DNA of 44,899 bases, taken from assembly GCA_028280515.1 (NCBI GenBank), contig JANQLP010000213.1, positions 1 through 44,899 of the forward strand, read 5' to 3'. The notes under the pieces were generated by a model. The model saw only the letters and a list, made by a program, of their open reading frames with translations. It did no database searches and had not been told where the DNA came from. The position numbers were made by a program, and so were the translations under genes. This document shows, piece by piece, positions 17,207 through 25,766 of this stretch. This DNA comes from Hyphomicrobiales bacterium. GTDB taxonomy: Bacteria > Pseudomonadota > Alphaproteobacteria > Rhizobiales > Methyloligellaceae. Positions within the stretch are counted from its first letter, which is position 1; every line of letters begins with the position of its first letter.

Positions 17207-18313
17207 ATGCGCAGCGGACCAACAACGGGCGCGAAGCTGCGCAGCGGTCTCATGAACGACGACGATCTGACAACCATTCTGAACGCCCTCACCGAGCCGG
17301 TGTTTCTGGTCAATACGGACCGGCGGATCACGATGGCCAATGTTGCCGCGGAAGAGCTGTTCGGCGGCGAACTCACGGGTCGGAACCTGGTTCACGCCAT
17401 CAGGCATCCCGACGCGCTGGATAGCGTCGAGGAAGTGCTGCACGGCAAGACGCGGTCCGAGGCGGTCATCTCCATGTCCGGCCCGGTGCGCACCACATAC
17501 AAAGTGTCGGTCGTTCGGCTGGACAATGGCGAGGACGCCGAAGGCGGCGCCGTGCTCGGTCTGCACGACATCTCTCATGTGCTGGAAGCAGAGCAGATGC
17601 GAAGCGACTTCGTCGCCAATGTCAGCCATGAATTGCGCTCTCCCCTCTCCGCGCTGAGTGGCGGGATCGAAACACTGCAGGGCGCTGCCCGAAACGACCC
17701 TGAGGCGCAGGTCCGGTTTCTGGGTATCATGGAACACGAGGCGGCCCGGATGAACCGGCTGATCGACGACCTGCTGTCTCTTACCAGCGTTGAGGTGAAC
17801 GAGCGCGTTCGCCCCTCCGGCAAGGTCAATCTGCGGGCCATCGTCGAGCGGGCGATCGCGGCGCTTGAGACGCAGTCCAAGGCCTCGAAAAAACCGATCC
17901 GGCTTGAAATGCCGAACGGCGAGTGCGCGGTTCTGGGCGATGAAGACGAGCTGACGCAGGTTTTCCACAACCTGATCGACAATGCCCTCAAATACAGCCG
18001 GGACAACAGCGAAGTCATCGTCACCATCGGCGAGCGCGACCAGGTGACGGGACTGGCCGGGCCGGCGACGACCGTTGCCGTGACCGACCAGGGCGACGGA
18101 ATCCCGGTGGAACACATTCCCAGAATAACGGAGAGATTCTACCGGGTTGATACCAGCCGGTCGCGGGAGAAAGGCGGCACCGGTCTTGGGCTGGCGATTG
18201 TGAAGCACATCCTCAACCGCCACCGCGGACGCCTGCTGGTCGATAGCGAGAAGGATGTGGGAAGCACGTTTACCGTATGCCTTCCCCAGGACGCACCGGC
18301 ACAAAGCCCCTGA
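17207..18313 (+). CDS. phoR: PhoR-type phosphate sensor histidine kinase, without membrane segment
   Basis: The kinase that signals phosphate limitation to PhoB. The 368 residues contain a PAS domain (about 20-125, FLVNTDRRITMANVAAEELFG), a HisKA box FVANVSHELRSPLSAL with His141, and an ATPase domain with DNALKYS, DQGDGIP and TGLGLAIVKH. Most PhoR proteins have N-terminal membrane helices; none is seen here, and two stop codons (TAA TAG) directly precede the ATG, so no longer version in this frame exists. Met16 (17252) is an alternative start. Assignment to PhoR rests on position at the head of pstSCAB-phoU-phoB. Its stop codon abuts the Pho box of pstS. Confidence 0.9.
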   Translation: MRSGPTTGAKLRSGLMNDDDLTTILNALTEPVFLVNTDRRITMANVAAEELFGGELTGRNLVHAIRHPDALDSVEEVLHGKTRSEAVISMSGPVRTTYKVSVVRLDNGEDAEGGAVLGLHDISHVLEAEQMRSDFVANVSHELRSPLSALSGGIETLQGAARNDPEAQVRFLGIMEHEAARMNRLIDDLLSLTSVEVNERVRPSGKVNLRAIVERAIAALETQSKASKKPIRLEMPNGECAVLGDEDELTQVFHNLIDNALKYSRDNSEVIVTIGERDQVTGLAGPATTVAVTDQGDGIPVEHIPRITERFYRVDTSRSREKGGTGLGLAIVKHILNRHRGRLLVDSEKDVGSTFTVCLPQDAPAQSP

Positions 18314-18346
18314 CTGTCATAAAAGTGTAACGCAACTGTCATAAAT
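18314..18346 (+). promoter_or_regulatory. Pho box with three 11-base direct repeats
   Basis: CTGTCAT-AAAA, GTGTAAC-GCAA and CTGTCAT-AAAT follow each other with an exact 11-base period, the classic layout of PhoB half-sites. Two sites are perfect and the middle one is degenerate. They begin right after the phoR stop and lie 80 bases or more upstream of pstS, so a strong PhoB-activated promoter probably drives pstS onward, apart from the read-through from phoR. Confidence 0.92.
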
Positions 18347-18428
18347 CCTCAGCACCCGGTTTCTATGGGTAGCGCGCTGGCGGCCACTCGAGACGCGCCC
18401 CAGCACCAATCACAGGAGTGCGTTCAAC

Positions 18429-19499
18429 ATGACTGGCAGAATCAAACTTTCTTCTATTCTCGCTGTCAGTGCCTTTGCGCTGACCGCGTATTCGGCCCCT
18501 GCTCTTGCAGGCCGTGACCACATCAAGATCGTCGGCTCCTCGACGGTCTATCCTTACTCCCAGGCTGTCGCGGAGGAATTCGCGAAAACCACCGGCAAAA
18601 AAGCTCCGGTTCTGGAATCGACCGGCACCGGCGGCGGCATGAAGATCTTCTGCAAGGGGATCGGCGAGGAGCATCCGGACATCACCGGTGCCTCGCGCGC
18701 CATGAAACAGTCCGAGTGGGACGACTGCATCAAGAACGGCGTGAAGGACGTCACCGAGGTTCTGATCGGTTTCGACGGCCTTTCGGTCGCTCTTTCGCGT
18801 AAGGGCGCGGATTTCAACCTGACCAAGCCGCAGCTCTTCAAGGCGCTGGCGTCGAAGGTTCCGGTTGACGGCAAGCTGGTCGACAATCCGTACAAGAAAT
18901 GGAGCGACATCGACAAGTCGCTGCCCGCGACGGACATCATCGTCTACGGTCCACCTCCGACTTCCGGCACCCGTGACGCGTTCGTCGAGCTTGCCATGCA
19001 CAAGGGCTGCAAACAGCTGCCCTTCTTCCAGGCCAAGAAAAAAGAGCTCGACAAGAAAGCGTTCAAGAAGCTGATCAAGGCTGACTGCACGCCGATGCGC
19101 CAGGATGGCCCGTTCATCGAAGCCGGTGAGAACGACAACCTGATCGTCCAGCGGCTTGAGGCCGATCCGAAATCTCTCGGCATCTTCGGCTACTCGTTCC
19201 TGTTCGAGAACTCCGACAAGCTGAAGCCGGCCAAGGTCAACGGTGTCGAGCCGTCGTTCGAGACCATCGCGGACGGCAAATACACGATCTCGCGCCCGCT
19301 GTTCTTCTACATCAAGAACGCGCACCGCAAGGTCATCCCCGGCATGGAAGAGTTCATCGCGGCATATGTCACCGATGACGCCATGGGTCCGGACGGCTAC
19401 CTGAAAGAGCGCGGCCTTGTCGCGCTGGCCGACGACAAGCGCAAGAAGGTGCAGGACGCTGCCACCGGCAGCAAGGGCATGACCCGCTACACCAACTAA
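18429..19499 (+). CDS. pstS: Phosphate ABC transporter, periplasmic binding protein
   Basis: Captures inorganic phosphate in the periplasm and delivers it to PstCA. The 356-residue precursor has a signal peptide ending in PALA (cleavage near 27). The mature protein begins HIKIVGSSTVYPYSQ, where the SSTV segment and later TGTGGG, GASRAM and TSGTRDAF motifs are phosphate-contacting loops of the PstS/SphX type. Its length and Lys-rich surface suit a soluble binding protein. It is the first gene after the Pho box, and a strong hairpin (19515-19549) follows it, which would allow more pstS than pstC product. Confidence 0.96.
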   Translation: MTGRIKLSSILAVSAFALTAYSAPALAGRDHIKIVGSSTVYPYSQAVAEEFAKTTGKKAPVLESTGTGGGMKIFCKGIGEEHPDITGASRAMKQSEWDDCIKNGVKDVTEVLIGFDGLSVALSRKGADFNLTKPQLFKALASKVPVDGKLVDNPYKKWSDIDKSLPATDIIVYGPPPTSGTRDAFVELAMHKGCKQLPFFQAKKKELDKKAFKKLIKADCTPMRQDGPFIEAGENDNLIVQRLEADPKSLGIFGYSFLFENSDKLKPAKVNGVEPSFETIADGKYTISRPLFFYIKNAHRKVIPGMEEFIAAYVTDDAMGPDGYLKERGLVALADDKRKKVQDAATGSKGMTRYTN

Positions 19500-19514
19500 C
19501 GCGCACGCATAATC

Positions 19515-19549
19515 CCGGGCCGGCCACCAAACCGGATCGGCCGGCCCGG
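19515..19549 (+). terminator. Strong GC hairpin between pstS and pstC
   Basis: CCGGGCCGGCC (19515-19525) pairs perfectly with GGCCGGCCCGG (19539-19549) across a 13-base loop. There is no run of T after it, so a full intrinsic terminator is doubtful. It more likely partly attenuates or stabilises the 3' end of pstS RNA. Confidence 0.7.
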
Positions 19550-19621
19550 CACCACTACGGCAGAGTTTAGTCCGCGCATTCCTTTTCGGCTTTGTGAGAT
19601 GCGCGTGGCGGGGGCGACAGT

Positions 19622-21001
19622 ATGTTGACCATCGTTTTCACAACGCTGCTGGCGATCATGGCAGCCGGCTACATCATCGGACGGCGGCGTGCCTATGCAG
19701 TCGTTAACGGCGCTCCCGAATCTCTTCATTCCCGACCCGTTTATCACGGCGCATTCGTCGCCGCGTGGGTCGGCTTACCGGCCTTTTTACTGGTGCTCAT
19801 CTGGCTTGCCCTGCAGGGTGCGGTCATCGAGGCGCTGCTGGTCGACAGTCTGCCGGAGGACAAGATCAGAGGTCTTGCGCCCGCGCAAATTGACCTGCTC
19901 GTCAGCGAGATCGAGTCCGTCGCAGCAGGCAACATTTTCGGCCAGCCCGACGCATCCATTTTCGAGGCCGCAGACCGATACAACACTTGGCGGGAAATCG
20001 CCCAATGGGCCATGTTTGTATGCGCGATTGCGGCAGCCATGGTCGGCCTGGCGCTGACCAGACGGCGCATTGCCGAGAAATTCAGGGCACGGCACGGCGT
20101 CGAGCGCGTGATGAACATCATCATGATCGCATGCTCGATGATCGCGATCCTGACGACGCTCGGTATCGTCATTTCCCTTCTGGTCGAAGCCCTGCGCTTT
20201 TTTGACCGCGTCCCGGTCACCGAGTTCTTCTTCGGGCTGAACTGGGAACCGCAGATCCCCATCCGTGAGGACCAGGTCACCGCGGGCGGCGCATTCGGTG
20301 CGATCCCGGTCTTTGCCGGTACGCTTCTGATCGCGAGTATCGCGATGCTCGTGGCCGTGCCGACGGGCCTGTTTTCGGCCATTTATCTGACCGAGTACGC
20401 CAACCCGCGCGTGCGGACGATCATCAAACCCATTCTCGAAGTCCTCGCCGGCATTCCGACGGTTGTGTACGGCTTTTTCGCCGTCCTCACGGTGGCCCCG
20501 GCCATGCGCACCTTCGGCGAAATGATCGGCATGGATATCGCGCCAAACAGCGCGCTTGCCGCCGGTGCCGTGATGGGCATCATGATCATCCCGTTCGTTT
20601 CTTCCTTTTCCGACGATGCCATCAACGCCGTACCGCACTCGATGCGGGAAGGCTCCTATGGCCTCGGTGCCACAAAGGGCGAAACCATCAAGAACGTTCT
20701 GCTGCCCGCCGCGTTGCCGGGCATCATGGGCGGGATTCTTCTCGCCGTCAGCCGCGCCATCGGCGAGACCATGATTGTGGTCATGGCCGCCGGCCTGATC
20801 GCAAGGCTGACGGCCAATCCGTTCGAGGCCGTGACCACCGTCACGGTCCAGATCGTCACCCTGCTGATCGGCGACACCGAATTCGACAACCCGAAAACGC
20901 TCGCCGCTTTCGCACTCGGCCTGGTGCTGTTCGTCGTGACCCTTGGACTCAACGTGTTCGCGCTCAGGATCGTCCAGAAATATCGAGAGAAATATGAGTG
21001 A
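19622..21001 (+). CDS. pstC: Phosphate ABC transporter permease PstC
   Basis: One of the two inner-membrane channel subunits. The 459-residue protein is longer than the E. coli form (about 320): it has an N-terminal membrane span, a roughly 60-residue non-membrane region (about 75-135, EDKIRGLAPAQIDLLVSEIE), a second span, and then the canonical six-helix permease domain. The EAA loop that contacts PstB is seen as SMREGSYGLGATKGETIKNVLLPAALPGI. Long PstC forms are common in alphaproteobacteria. Its stop overlaps the pstA start by 8 bases. Confidence 0.95.
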   Translation: MLTIVFTTLLAIMAAGYIIGRRRAYAVVNGAPESLHSRPVYHGAFVAAWVGLPAFLLVLIWLALQGAVIEALLVDSLPEDKIRGLAPAQIDLLVSEIESVAAGNIFGQPDASIFEAADRYNTWREIAQWAMFVCAIAAAMVGLALTRRRIAEKFRARHGVERVMNIIMIACSMIAILTTLGIVISLLVEALRFFDRVPVTEFFFGLNWEPQIPIREDQVTAGGAFGAIPVFAGTLLIASIAMLVAVPTGLFSAIYLTEYANPRVRTIIKPILEVLAGIPTVVYGFFAVLTVAPAMRTFGEMIGMDIAPNSALAAGAVMGIMIIPFVSSFSDDAINAVPHSMREGSYGLGATKGETIKNVLLPAALPGIMGGILLAVSRAIGETMIVVMAAGLIARLTANPFEAVTTVTVQIVTLLIGDTEFDNPKTLAAFALGLVLFVVTLGLNVFALRIVQKYREKYE

Positions 21002-22637
21002 CATCGCTTCGACAAACAACGCGCCGAGTTATTGGGACTCAGACAAACATAGGCGCACGCTGGCGCGCCGCCATGCGGCCGACAAGCGGTTGCAGTTCTA
21101 CGGGCTGGCCGCGATCGGGATGGCGATCCTGTTGCTCGGCATTCTGGTCACATCGCTCGTCAGCACGGGCTACGTCGCCTTTGTCCAGAGCAAGGTCACC
21201 CTCGAGGTTCCGCTCGAAAGCAGCAAGATCGACGCGAACAATCCCGGTGCAGCGAACTATCGGGTGATCGTCCGCAATGCGTTCCGCAAACTGTTTCCCG
21301 ACGTTCAGGGCGCCCGGAACATCCGGAACGTCGACAGGATTCTGAGTTCCGAAGCACGGTTCATCGTGCGCGACTACGTGGTCGCCAATCCGGACATGAT
21401 CGGCAAGACGGCAACCCTGGAGCTGCCCCTCTCTGACCCGTTCGACCAACTCAACAAGGGCGTTATTCCTTCCCAGGTCGAGGCCCTGACGCGCCGCGAG
21501 ATCGGCTTGTTCAGAAGCCTTGTGAACCGGAATGTTGTGAGCGTCGAAGACGGACGCACGGTAGTTCAGATCGACGCCTTCGTCGATCCGCAGAAAGTGC
21601 TGCCGGACAACCTTGCCTTCGGCGACTATTCGCCGATTGTGAAGGAAGGGATGCGGACCTACTTCCTGCAACGCGGCGCCGACACATCGGACTCCCTGCT
21701 GGCGCCGGATGCCGGCGATGCGCTGAAGGCGTATGTGGAAGCGAACCCGGACTCGATCGGAAAGACGGTTCAGGTCAAGGTCCCCCTGGCTCCCGCTTAC
21801 GATGCGATCTTCAAGGGTGAAGTGCCCATGAAGACCAATCCCCGATTTGCCTCGGATGAACAGATCAAGGCCTTCAATTCCCTTGAGATTCGCGGTCTGA
21901 TCAGCACGCCCTTCAACACGGAGCTGTTTGTGAACTCCGACAGCCGCTTCCCCGAGCAGGCAGGCCTTGCCGGCGCGATCGTCGGCTCGTTCTACACGTT
22001 GCTGGTCTGCTTCCTGATCTCATTCCCGATGGGCATTGCGGCCGCCATCTATCTGGAAGAGTTTGCCCCGACCAACAAGTTGACCAATCTCATCGAGGTG
22101 AACATCAACAATCTGGCGGCCGTGCCGTCGGTGGTGTTCGGTCTGCTCGGCCTCGCCGTGTTTCTCGGTTTCTTCGGTTTACCGCGCTCCGCGCCGCTCG
22201 TGGGCGGCATGGTGCTGTCGCTGATGACTCTGCCGACGATTATCATCGCCACGCGCGCCTCCCTCAAGGCCGTGCCGCCATCCATCCGCGAGGCCGCCCT
22301 GGGCGTTGGTGCCTCGAAGCACCAGGTGGTCATGCATCACGTGCTGCCGTTCGCCATGCCGGGCATCCTGACCGGCACGATCATCGGCCTCGCGCAGGCC
22401 CTTGGCGAGACAGCGCCGCTTCTGCTCATTGGCATGAACGCCTTCATCACCTCCGCGCCCGGCGGCATTTTGGAGCCCGCGACTGCCCTGCCGACCCAGA
22501 TCTACAGCTGGGCCGACAGTCCCGAGCGCGGTTTCGTTTCGCGTACGTCGGCAGCAATTCTAGTGTTGCTCGGCTTCCTGGTGGCGATGAACGCAATCGC
22601 GATCTTCCTCCGCCAACGATTTGAACTGAAGTGGTAA
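20994..22637 (+). CDS. pstA: Phosphate ABC transporter permease PstA
   Basis: Second channel subunit of the phosphate importer, 547 residues from the ATG at 20994, which overlaps the pstC stop in ATGAGTGA. After a first membrane span (about 35-60) comes a large soluble domain (about 65-310), presumably periplasmic, then the permease helices with the EAA loop SIREAALGVGASKHQVVMHHVLPFAMPGI. The soluble insert makes it about 250 residues longer than E. coli PstA; such DUF3333-type extensions are known in alphaproteobacterial PstA. The insert holds a repeated motif: TATLELPLSDPFDQLNKG and TVQVKVPLAPAYDAIFKG are related, suggesting an internal duplication. Confidence 0.95.
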   Translation: MSDIASTNNAPSYWDSDKHRRTLARRHAADKRLQFYGLAAIGMAILLLGILVTSLVSTGYVAFVQSKVTLEVPLESSKIDANNPGAANYRVIVRNAFRKLFPDVQGARNIRNVDRILSSEARFIVRDYVVANPDMIGKTATLELPLSDPFDQLNKGVIPSQVEALTRREIGLFRSLVNRNVVSVEDGRTVVQIDAFVDPQKVLPDNLAFGDYSPIVKEGMRTYFLQRGADTSDSLLAPDAGDALKAYVEANPDSIGKTVQVKVPLAPAYDAIFKGEVPMKTNPRFASDEQIKAFNSLEIRGLISTPFNTELFVNSDSRFPEQAGLAGAIVGSFYTLLVCFLISFPMGIAAAIYLEEFAPTNKLTNLIEVNINNLAAVPSVVFGLLGLAVFLGFFGLPRSAPLVGGMVLSLMTLPTIIIATRASLKAVPPSIREAALGVGASKHQVVMHHVLPFAMPGILTGTIIGLAQALGETAPLLLIGMNAFITSAPGGILEPATALPTQIYSWADSPERGFVSRTSAAILVLLGFLVAMNAIAIFLRQRFELKW

Positions 22638-22665
22638 TGACGTGTAAATGATGGAGGCAGCTTCC

Positions 22666-23550
22666 ATGGAAGCGAAAGTACAAGTCGAACCAGACAAAGT
22701 CCGGGCTACGCCACGCAGAACGAGTAAGCCTGCGGCGAAGAAGCCGACGAAAGTTGCAAGAGAGATGAACGACACAGCGCCTGCGGTGATAGACGAACAC
22801 AAGATGGTGGCGAGCGGCGTCAGCGTCTTCTATGGCGACAACCAGGCGCTGTTCAACGTCGACCTCGACATTCCCGACCGGTCCATAACCGCATTGATTG
22901 GTCCGTCCGGTTGCGGAAAATCCACATTTCTGCGCGCACTCAACCGCATGAACGACGTCATCGACGGCTGCCGGGTCACCGGCACGATCAGCCTTGACGG
23001 CGAAGACATCTACGCGCCGGGTGTCGACCCGGTTCAGTTGCGCGCACGCGTCGGCATGGTCTTTCAGAAGCCGAACCCGTTTCCCAAATCGATTTACGAA
23101 AACGTCTCCTACGGCCCGAGAATTCACGGCATGGCGACGTCGAAGTCCGACCTCGAGGCGATCGTCGTCTCGAGCCTGAAACGGGCCGGGCTGTACGAGG
23201 AGGTCAAGGACCGGCTCGACGAACCGGGAACCGGCCTTTCCGGTGGCCAGCAACAACGGTTGTGCATCGCCCGTGCCATCGCGGTCAGCCCGGAGGTCAT
23301 CCTGATGGACGAGCCTTGCTCCGCACTTGACCCGATCGCCACGGCGCGCATCGAGGAACTGATGGACGAGCTCAAGGAGAACTTCACGATCATCATTGTG
23401 ACCCACTCCATGCAGCAAGCCGCGCGCGTGTCGCAGCAGACCGCATTCTTCCATCTCGGCAACCTTGTCGAGTTCGGTGCCACCGAGGAGATTTTCACCG
23501 CCCCGAAAGACGAGCGGACGGAGAGCTATATCACTGGCCGCATCGGCTAG
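22666..23550 (+). CDS. pstB: Phosphate ABC transporter ATP-binding protein
   Basis: The cytosolic ATPase that powers phosphate uptake. Walker [10 protein letters not shown], the Q-loop VFQKPNPFP, signature LSGGQQQR and Walker [14 protein letters not shown] are complete. From the ATG at 22666, chosen because GGAGG at 22653-22657 has eight-base spacing, the protein is 294 residues, with about 45 extra N-terminal residues that are Lys/Pro/Arg-rich ([15 protein letters not shown]). A later ATG at 22765 would give the usual length but has weaker spacing. The extension is low-complexity and may be disordered; its role is unknown. Confidence 0.95.
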   Translation: MEAKVQVEPDKVRATPRRTSKPAAKKPTKVAREMNDTAPAVIDEHKMVASGVSVFYGDNQALFNVDLDIPDRSITALIGPSGCGKSTFLRALNRMNDVIDGCRVTGTISLDGEDIYAPGVDPVQLRARVGMVFQKPNPFPKSIYENVSYGPRIHGMATSKSDLEAIVVSSLKRAGLYEEVKDRLDEPGTGLSGGQQQRLCIARAIAVSPEVILMDEPCSALDPIATARIEELMDELKENFTIIIVTHSMQQAARVSQQTAFFHLGNLVEFGATEEIFTAPKDERTESYITGRIG

Positions 23551-23562
23551 GAGACGACCCCC

Positions 23563-24285
23563 ATGGAACAGGAACACATCGTCAAATCGTTCGACGAGGA
23601 TCTCAACAACATCGAGAACCTCATTATCGAGATGGGCGGTCTTGTCGAGAAGCAGATCAGCGACGCGGCAACGGCCCTGACGCGGCGCGATGTCGAGTTG
23701 GCGGACGCCGTCATAGCCGCCGACAAACGGATCGATTCGCTCGAGGCCGAGATAGACGTTGCCGTCGTGCATATCCTTGCGAAAAGACAGCCCATGGCGC
23801 AGGACCTTCGCGCCGTTGTGGTCGCCCCCAAGATCGGTTCCAACCTGGAGCGGATCGGCGACTATTCGAAGAACATTGCGAAGCGCACCAGCGTGCTCGC
23901 CAAGGCCCAGCGCATCGGATCCGCCACGTCGACGATCCAGCGGATGTGCGAGATGGTCCAGCACATGGTGAAGGATGTATTGGACGCCTACGTGTCCCGT
24001 AACCAGGAACAGGCCAGCGACGTGCGGCTGCGCGACGAGGACGTCGACCAGATGCACAACACCCTGTTCCGTGAATTGCTGACTTACATGATGGAAGACC
24101 CGCGCGCGATCACGCCGTGCATGCACCTCCTTTTCATCGCCAAGAACGTGGAAAGGATGGGCGACCATACGACCAGTATTGCCGAGCAGGTTCACTACAT
24201 GGTCAGCGGTGAGATCTTTGATGAGGAGCGCCCGAAGAGCGATGCCACCAGCACCACCTTCATTGAACCCGACGCAGCAGAGTAG
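23563..24285 (+). CDS. phoU: Phosphate signalling modulator PhoU
   Basis: A cytosolic helical protein linking Pst transporter state to PhoR, keeping the Pho regulon off when phosphate is plentiful. The 240 residues show the two-fold three-helix repeat of PhoU: DEDLNNIENLIIEMGGLVEKQ begins the first bundle and VQHMVKDVLDAYVSRNQEQA the second. Metal-contacting acidic clusters ERIGDYSKNIAKR and ERMGDHTTSIAEQ are both present. It starts 12 bases after pstB. Confidence 0.96.
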   Translation: MEQEHIVKSFDEDLNNIENLIIEMGGLVEKQISDAATALTRRDVELADAVIAADKRIDSLEAEIDVAVVHILAKRQPMAQDLRAVVVAPKIGSNLERIGDYSKNIAKRTSVLAKAQRIGSATSTIQRMCEMVQHMVKDVLDAYVSRNQEQASDVRLRDEDVDQMHNTLFRELLTYMMEDPRAITPCMHLLFIAKNVERMGDHTTSIAEQVHYMVSGEIFDEERPKSDATSTTFIEPDAAE

Positions 24286-24310
24286 CCAGGTCGAGGCCGG
24301 CGGACGGCTT

Positions 24311-25012
24311 ATGACCGGAGCCTCCGACCCCCTTGTTCTGATCGTCGAGGATGAACCGGCCCAGCTTGAGGTCCTGACCTACAATCTCGGGTCCCAGGGT
24401 TTTCGCCATGCCCATGCGGTCGATGGCGAAGAAGCCCTGCTGATGATCGACGAATTGCAGCCGGACCTGATCATCCTCGACTGGATGCTGCCGAGCCTTT
24501 CCGGCATCGAGGTTTGCCGCAGGCTCAAGAGCCGCAACGATACCAAGCACATCCCGATCATCATCCTGACCGCACGCGGTGAGGAAACCGATCGCGTGCG
24601 TGGCCTGGAGACCGGCGCGGACGACTATGTCGTCAAACCGTATTCGGTCAAGGAGTTGATTGCGCGTGTACGTGCCATGCTGCGCCGGACGCGCCCTGCG
24701 GGCGTCGGCGAGACGCTTGAGTTCGGCGATATCCGGCTTGATCCGGAACAGCACAAGGTGATGCGCGGCGGGCGCACCATTCGCCTTGGCCCGACCGAGT
24801 ACCGATTGCTGACCACGTTCATGGAGAAGCCGGGCCGGGTCTGGAGCCGCGAGCAGCTGATCGACCGGGTCTGGGGCCACGACAGCTATGTCGATCTGAG
24901 AACGGTCGACGTGCATGTCGGACGGTTGCGCAAGGCGCTGAACCGGAACAACGCGGCCGATCCGATCCGCACGGTGCGTGGCGAAGGCTATTCTCTCGAT
25001 CTCGAGTATTAG
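24311..25012 (+). CDS. phoB: Phosphate regulon response regulator PhoB
   Basis: Activates phosphate-starvation genes by binding Pho boxes such as 18314-18346. The 233-residue protein has an OmpR-type receiver with VEDEP (13-15) and phosphorylated Asp57 in LIILDWMLP, the conserved Lys in YVVKPYS, and a winged-helix domain with LRTVDVHVGRLRKAL and the wing VRGEGYSLD. The ATG at 24311 follows phoU by 25 bases; longer frames overlap phoU. As the last gene of the operon it is positively autoregulated if the Pho box drives the whole run. Confidence 0.96.
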   Translation: MTGASDPLVLIVEDEPAQLEVLTYNLGSQGFRHAHAVDGEEALLMIDELQPDLIILDWMLPSLSGIEVCRRLKSRNDTKHIPIIILTARGEETDRVRGLETGADDYVVKPYSVKELIARVRAMLRRTRPAGVGETLEFGDIRLDPEQHKVMRGGRTIRLGPTEYRLLTTFMEKPGRVWSREQLIDRVWGHDSYVDLRTVDVHVGRLRKALNRNNAADPIRTVRGEGYSLDLEY

Positions 25013-25043
25013 GCTGTCGTGCCGGCGGTGCTGAGCCGGACCG

Positions 25044-25694
25044 TCACGCAGGCTGGGCGTTTTTCTGTGACCGTTTGATGCCGTAATACGCCCACAGCAT
25101 CCGCGCTGCGACGCTGCGCCAGGGCCGCCAGCGTTCCGCCAGCGCCAGCATCTCCGCCTCGTCCGGTATGTCCTGAAGCCCGCACGACTCCTGCGCCGCG
25201 TAGCGCAGGGCGAGGTCGCCGGGCGCCCATCCATCCGCACGGCCGAGGCAGAACATGATGTAGATGTCCGCTGTCCATGGTCCGATGCCCTTGAGCGCCG
25301 TCAGCATCTCCTTGATGTCCGCATCGTCCGCCTGTTCGAGCACGCCCAGTTCGAGCCGGCCCGACGACACCGCGTCGGCGATGCCGGTCAGCGTGCGGAT
25401 CTTGCCGGTGGACAGCCCGCAGCGGCGCAATGTCGGATTGCGCTTGCGCAGGAACGTCCCGGCATCGAACGGCTTCACGGCCCGCTCCAGACGCCCCCAG
25501 ATCGCGGACGCACTCGCCACCGACAATTGCTGGCCGACGATGATGCGGGCGAGACCGGGAAATCCGTTCTCCCGCCGGCGAAGCGGCGGCTCCCCGGTCA
25601 CCGCGTACACGCCCGCCATGTGCCGGCACGCATCCGCAAGCGCGGCCGTCGCCTCGGCAATATCGGCCTCGGTCTCGATGAGACGGTGTGTCAT
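25044..25694 (-). CDS. DNA-3-methyladenine glycosylase II-like (AlkA/HhH-GPD family)
   Basis: Base-excision repair enzyme that removes alkylated purines. The 216-residue protein is a single HhH-GPD domain: FPGLARIIVGQQLS forms the first helices, LKGIGPWTADIYIMF (134-148) is the helix-hairpin-helix, and WAPGDLALR carries the catalytic aspartate (Asp160). It lacks the N-terminal domain of E. coli AlkA, as do many alphaproteobacterial forms. It starts back-to-back with gluQ across 72 bases and is convergent with phoB, ending 31 bases from the phoB stop. Confidence 0.9.
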   Translation of the reverse strand: MTHRLIETEADIAEATAALADACRHMAGVYAVTGEPPLRRRENGFPGLARIIVGQQLSVASASAIWGRLERAVKPFDAGTFLRKRNPTLRRCGLSTGKIRTLTGIADAVSSGRLELGVLEQADDADIKEMLTALKGIGPWTADIYIMFCLGRADGWAPGDLALRYAAQESCGLQDIPDEAEMLALAERWRPWRSVAARMLWAYYGIKRSQKNAQPA

Positions 25695-25766
25695 GTCTTC
25701 CTGGCGCAAAGGACTCTGTTCAACCGGATAGTGACCTCCGGCACGCCGCCGCACTATAACGCGAAG

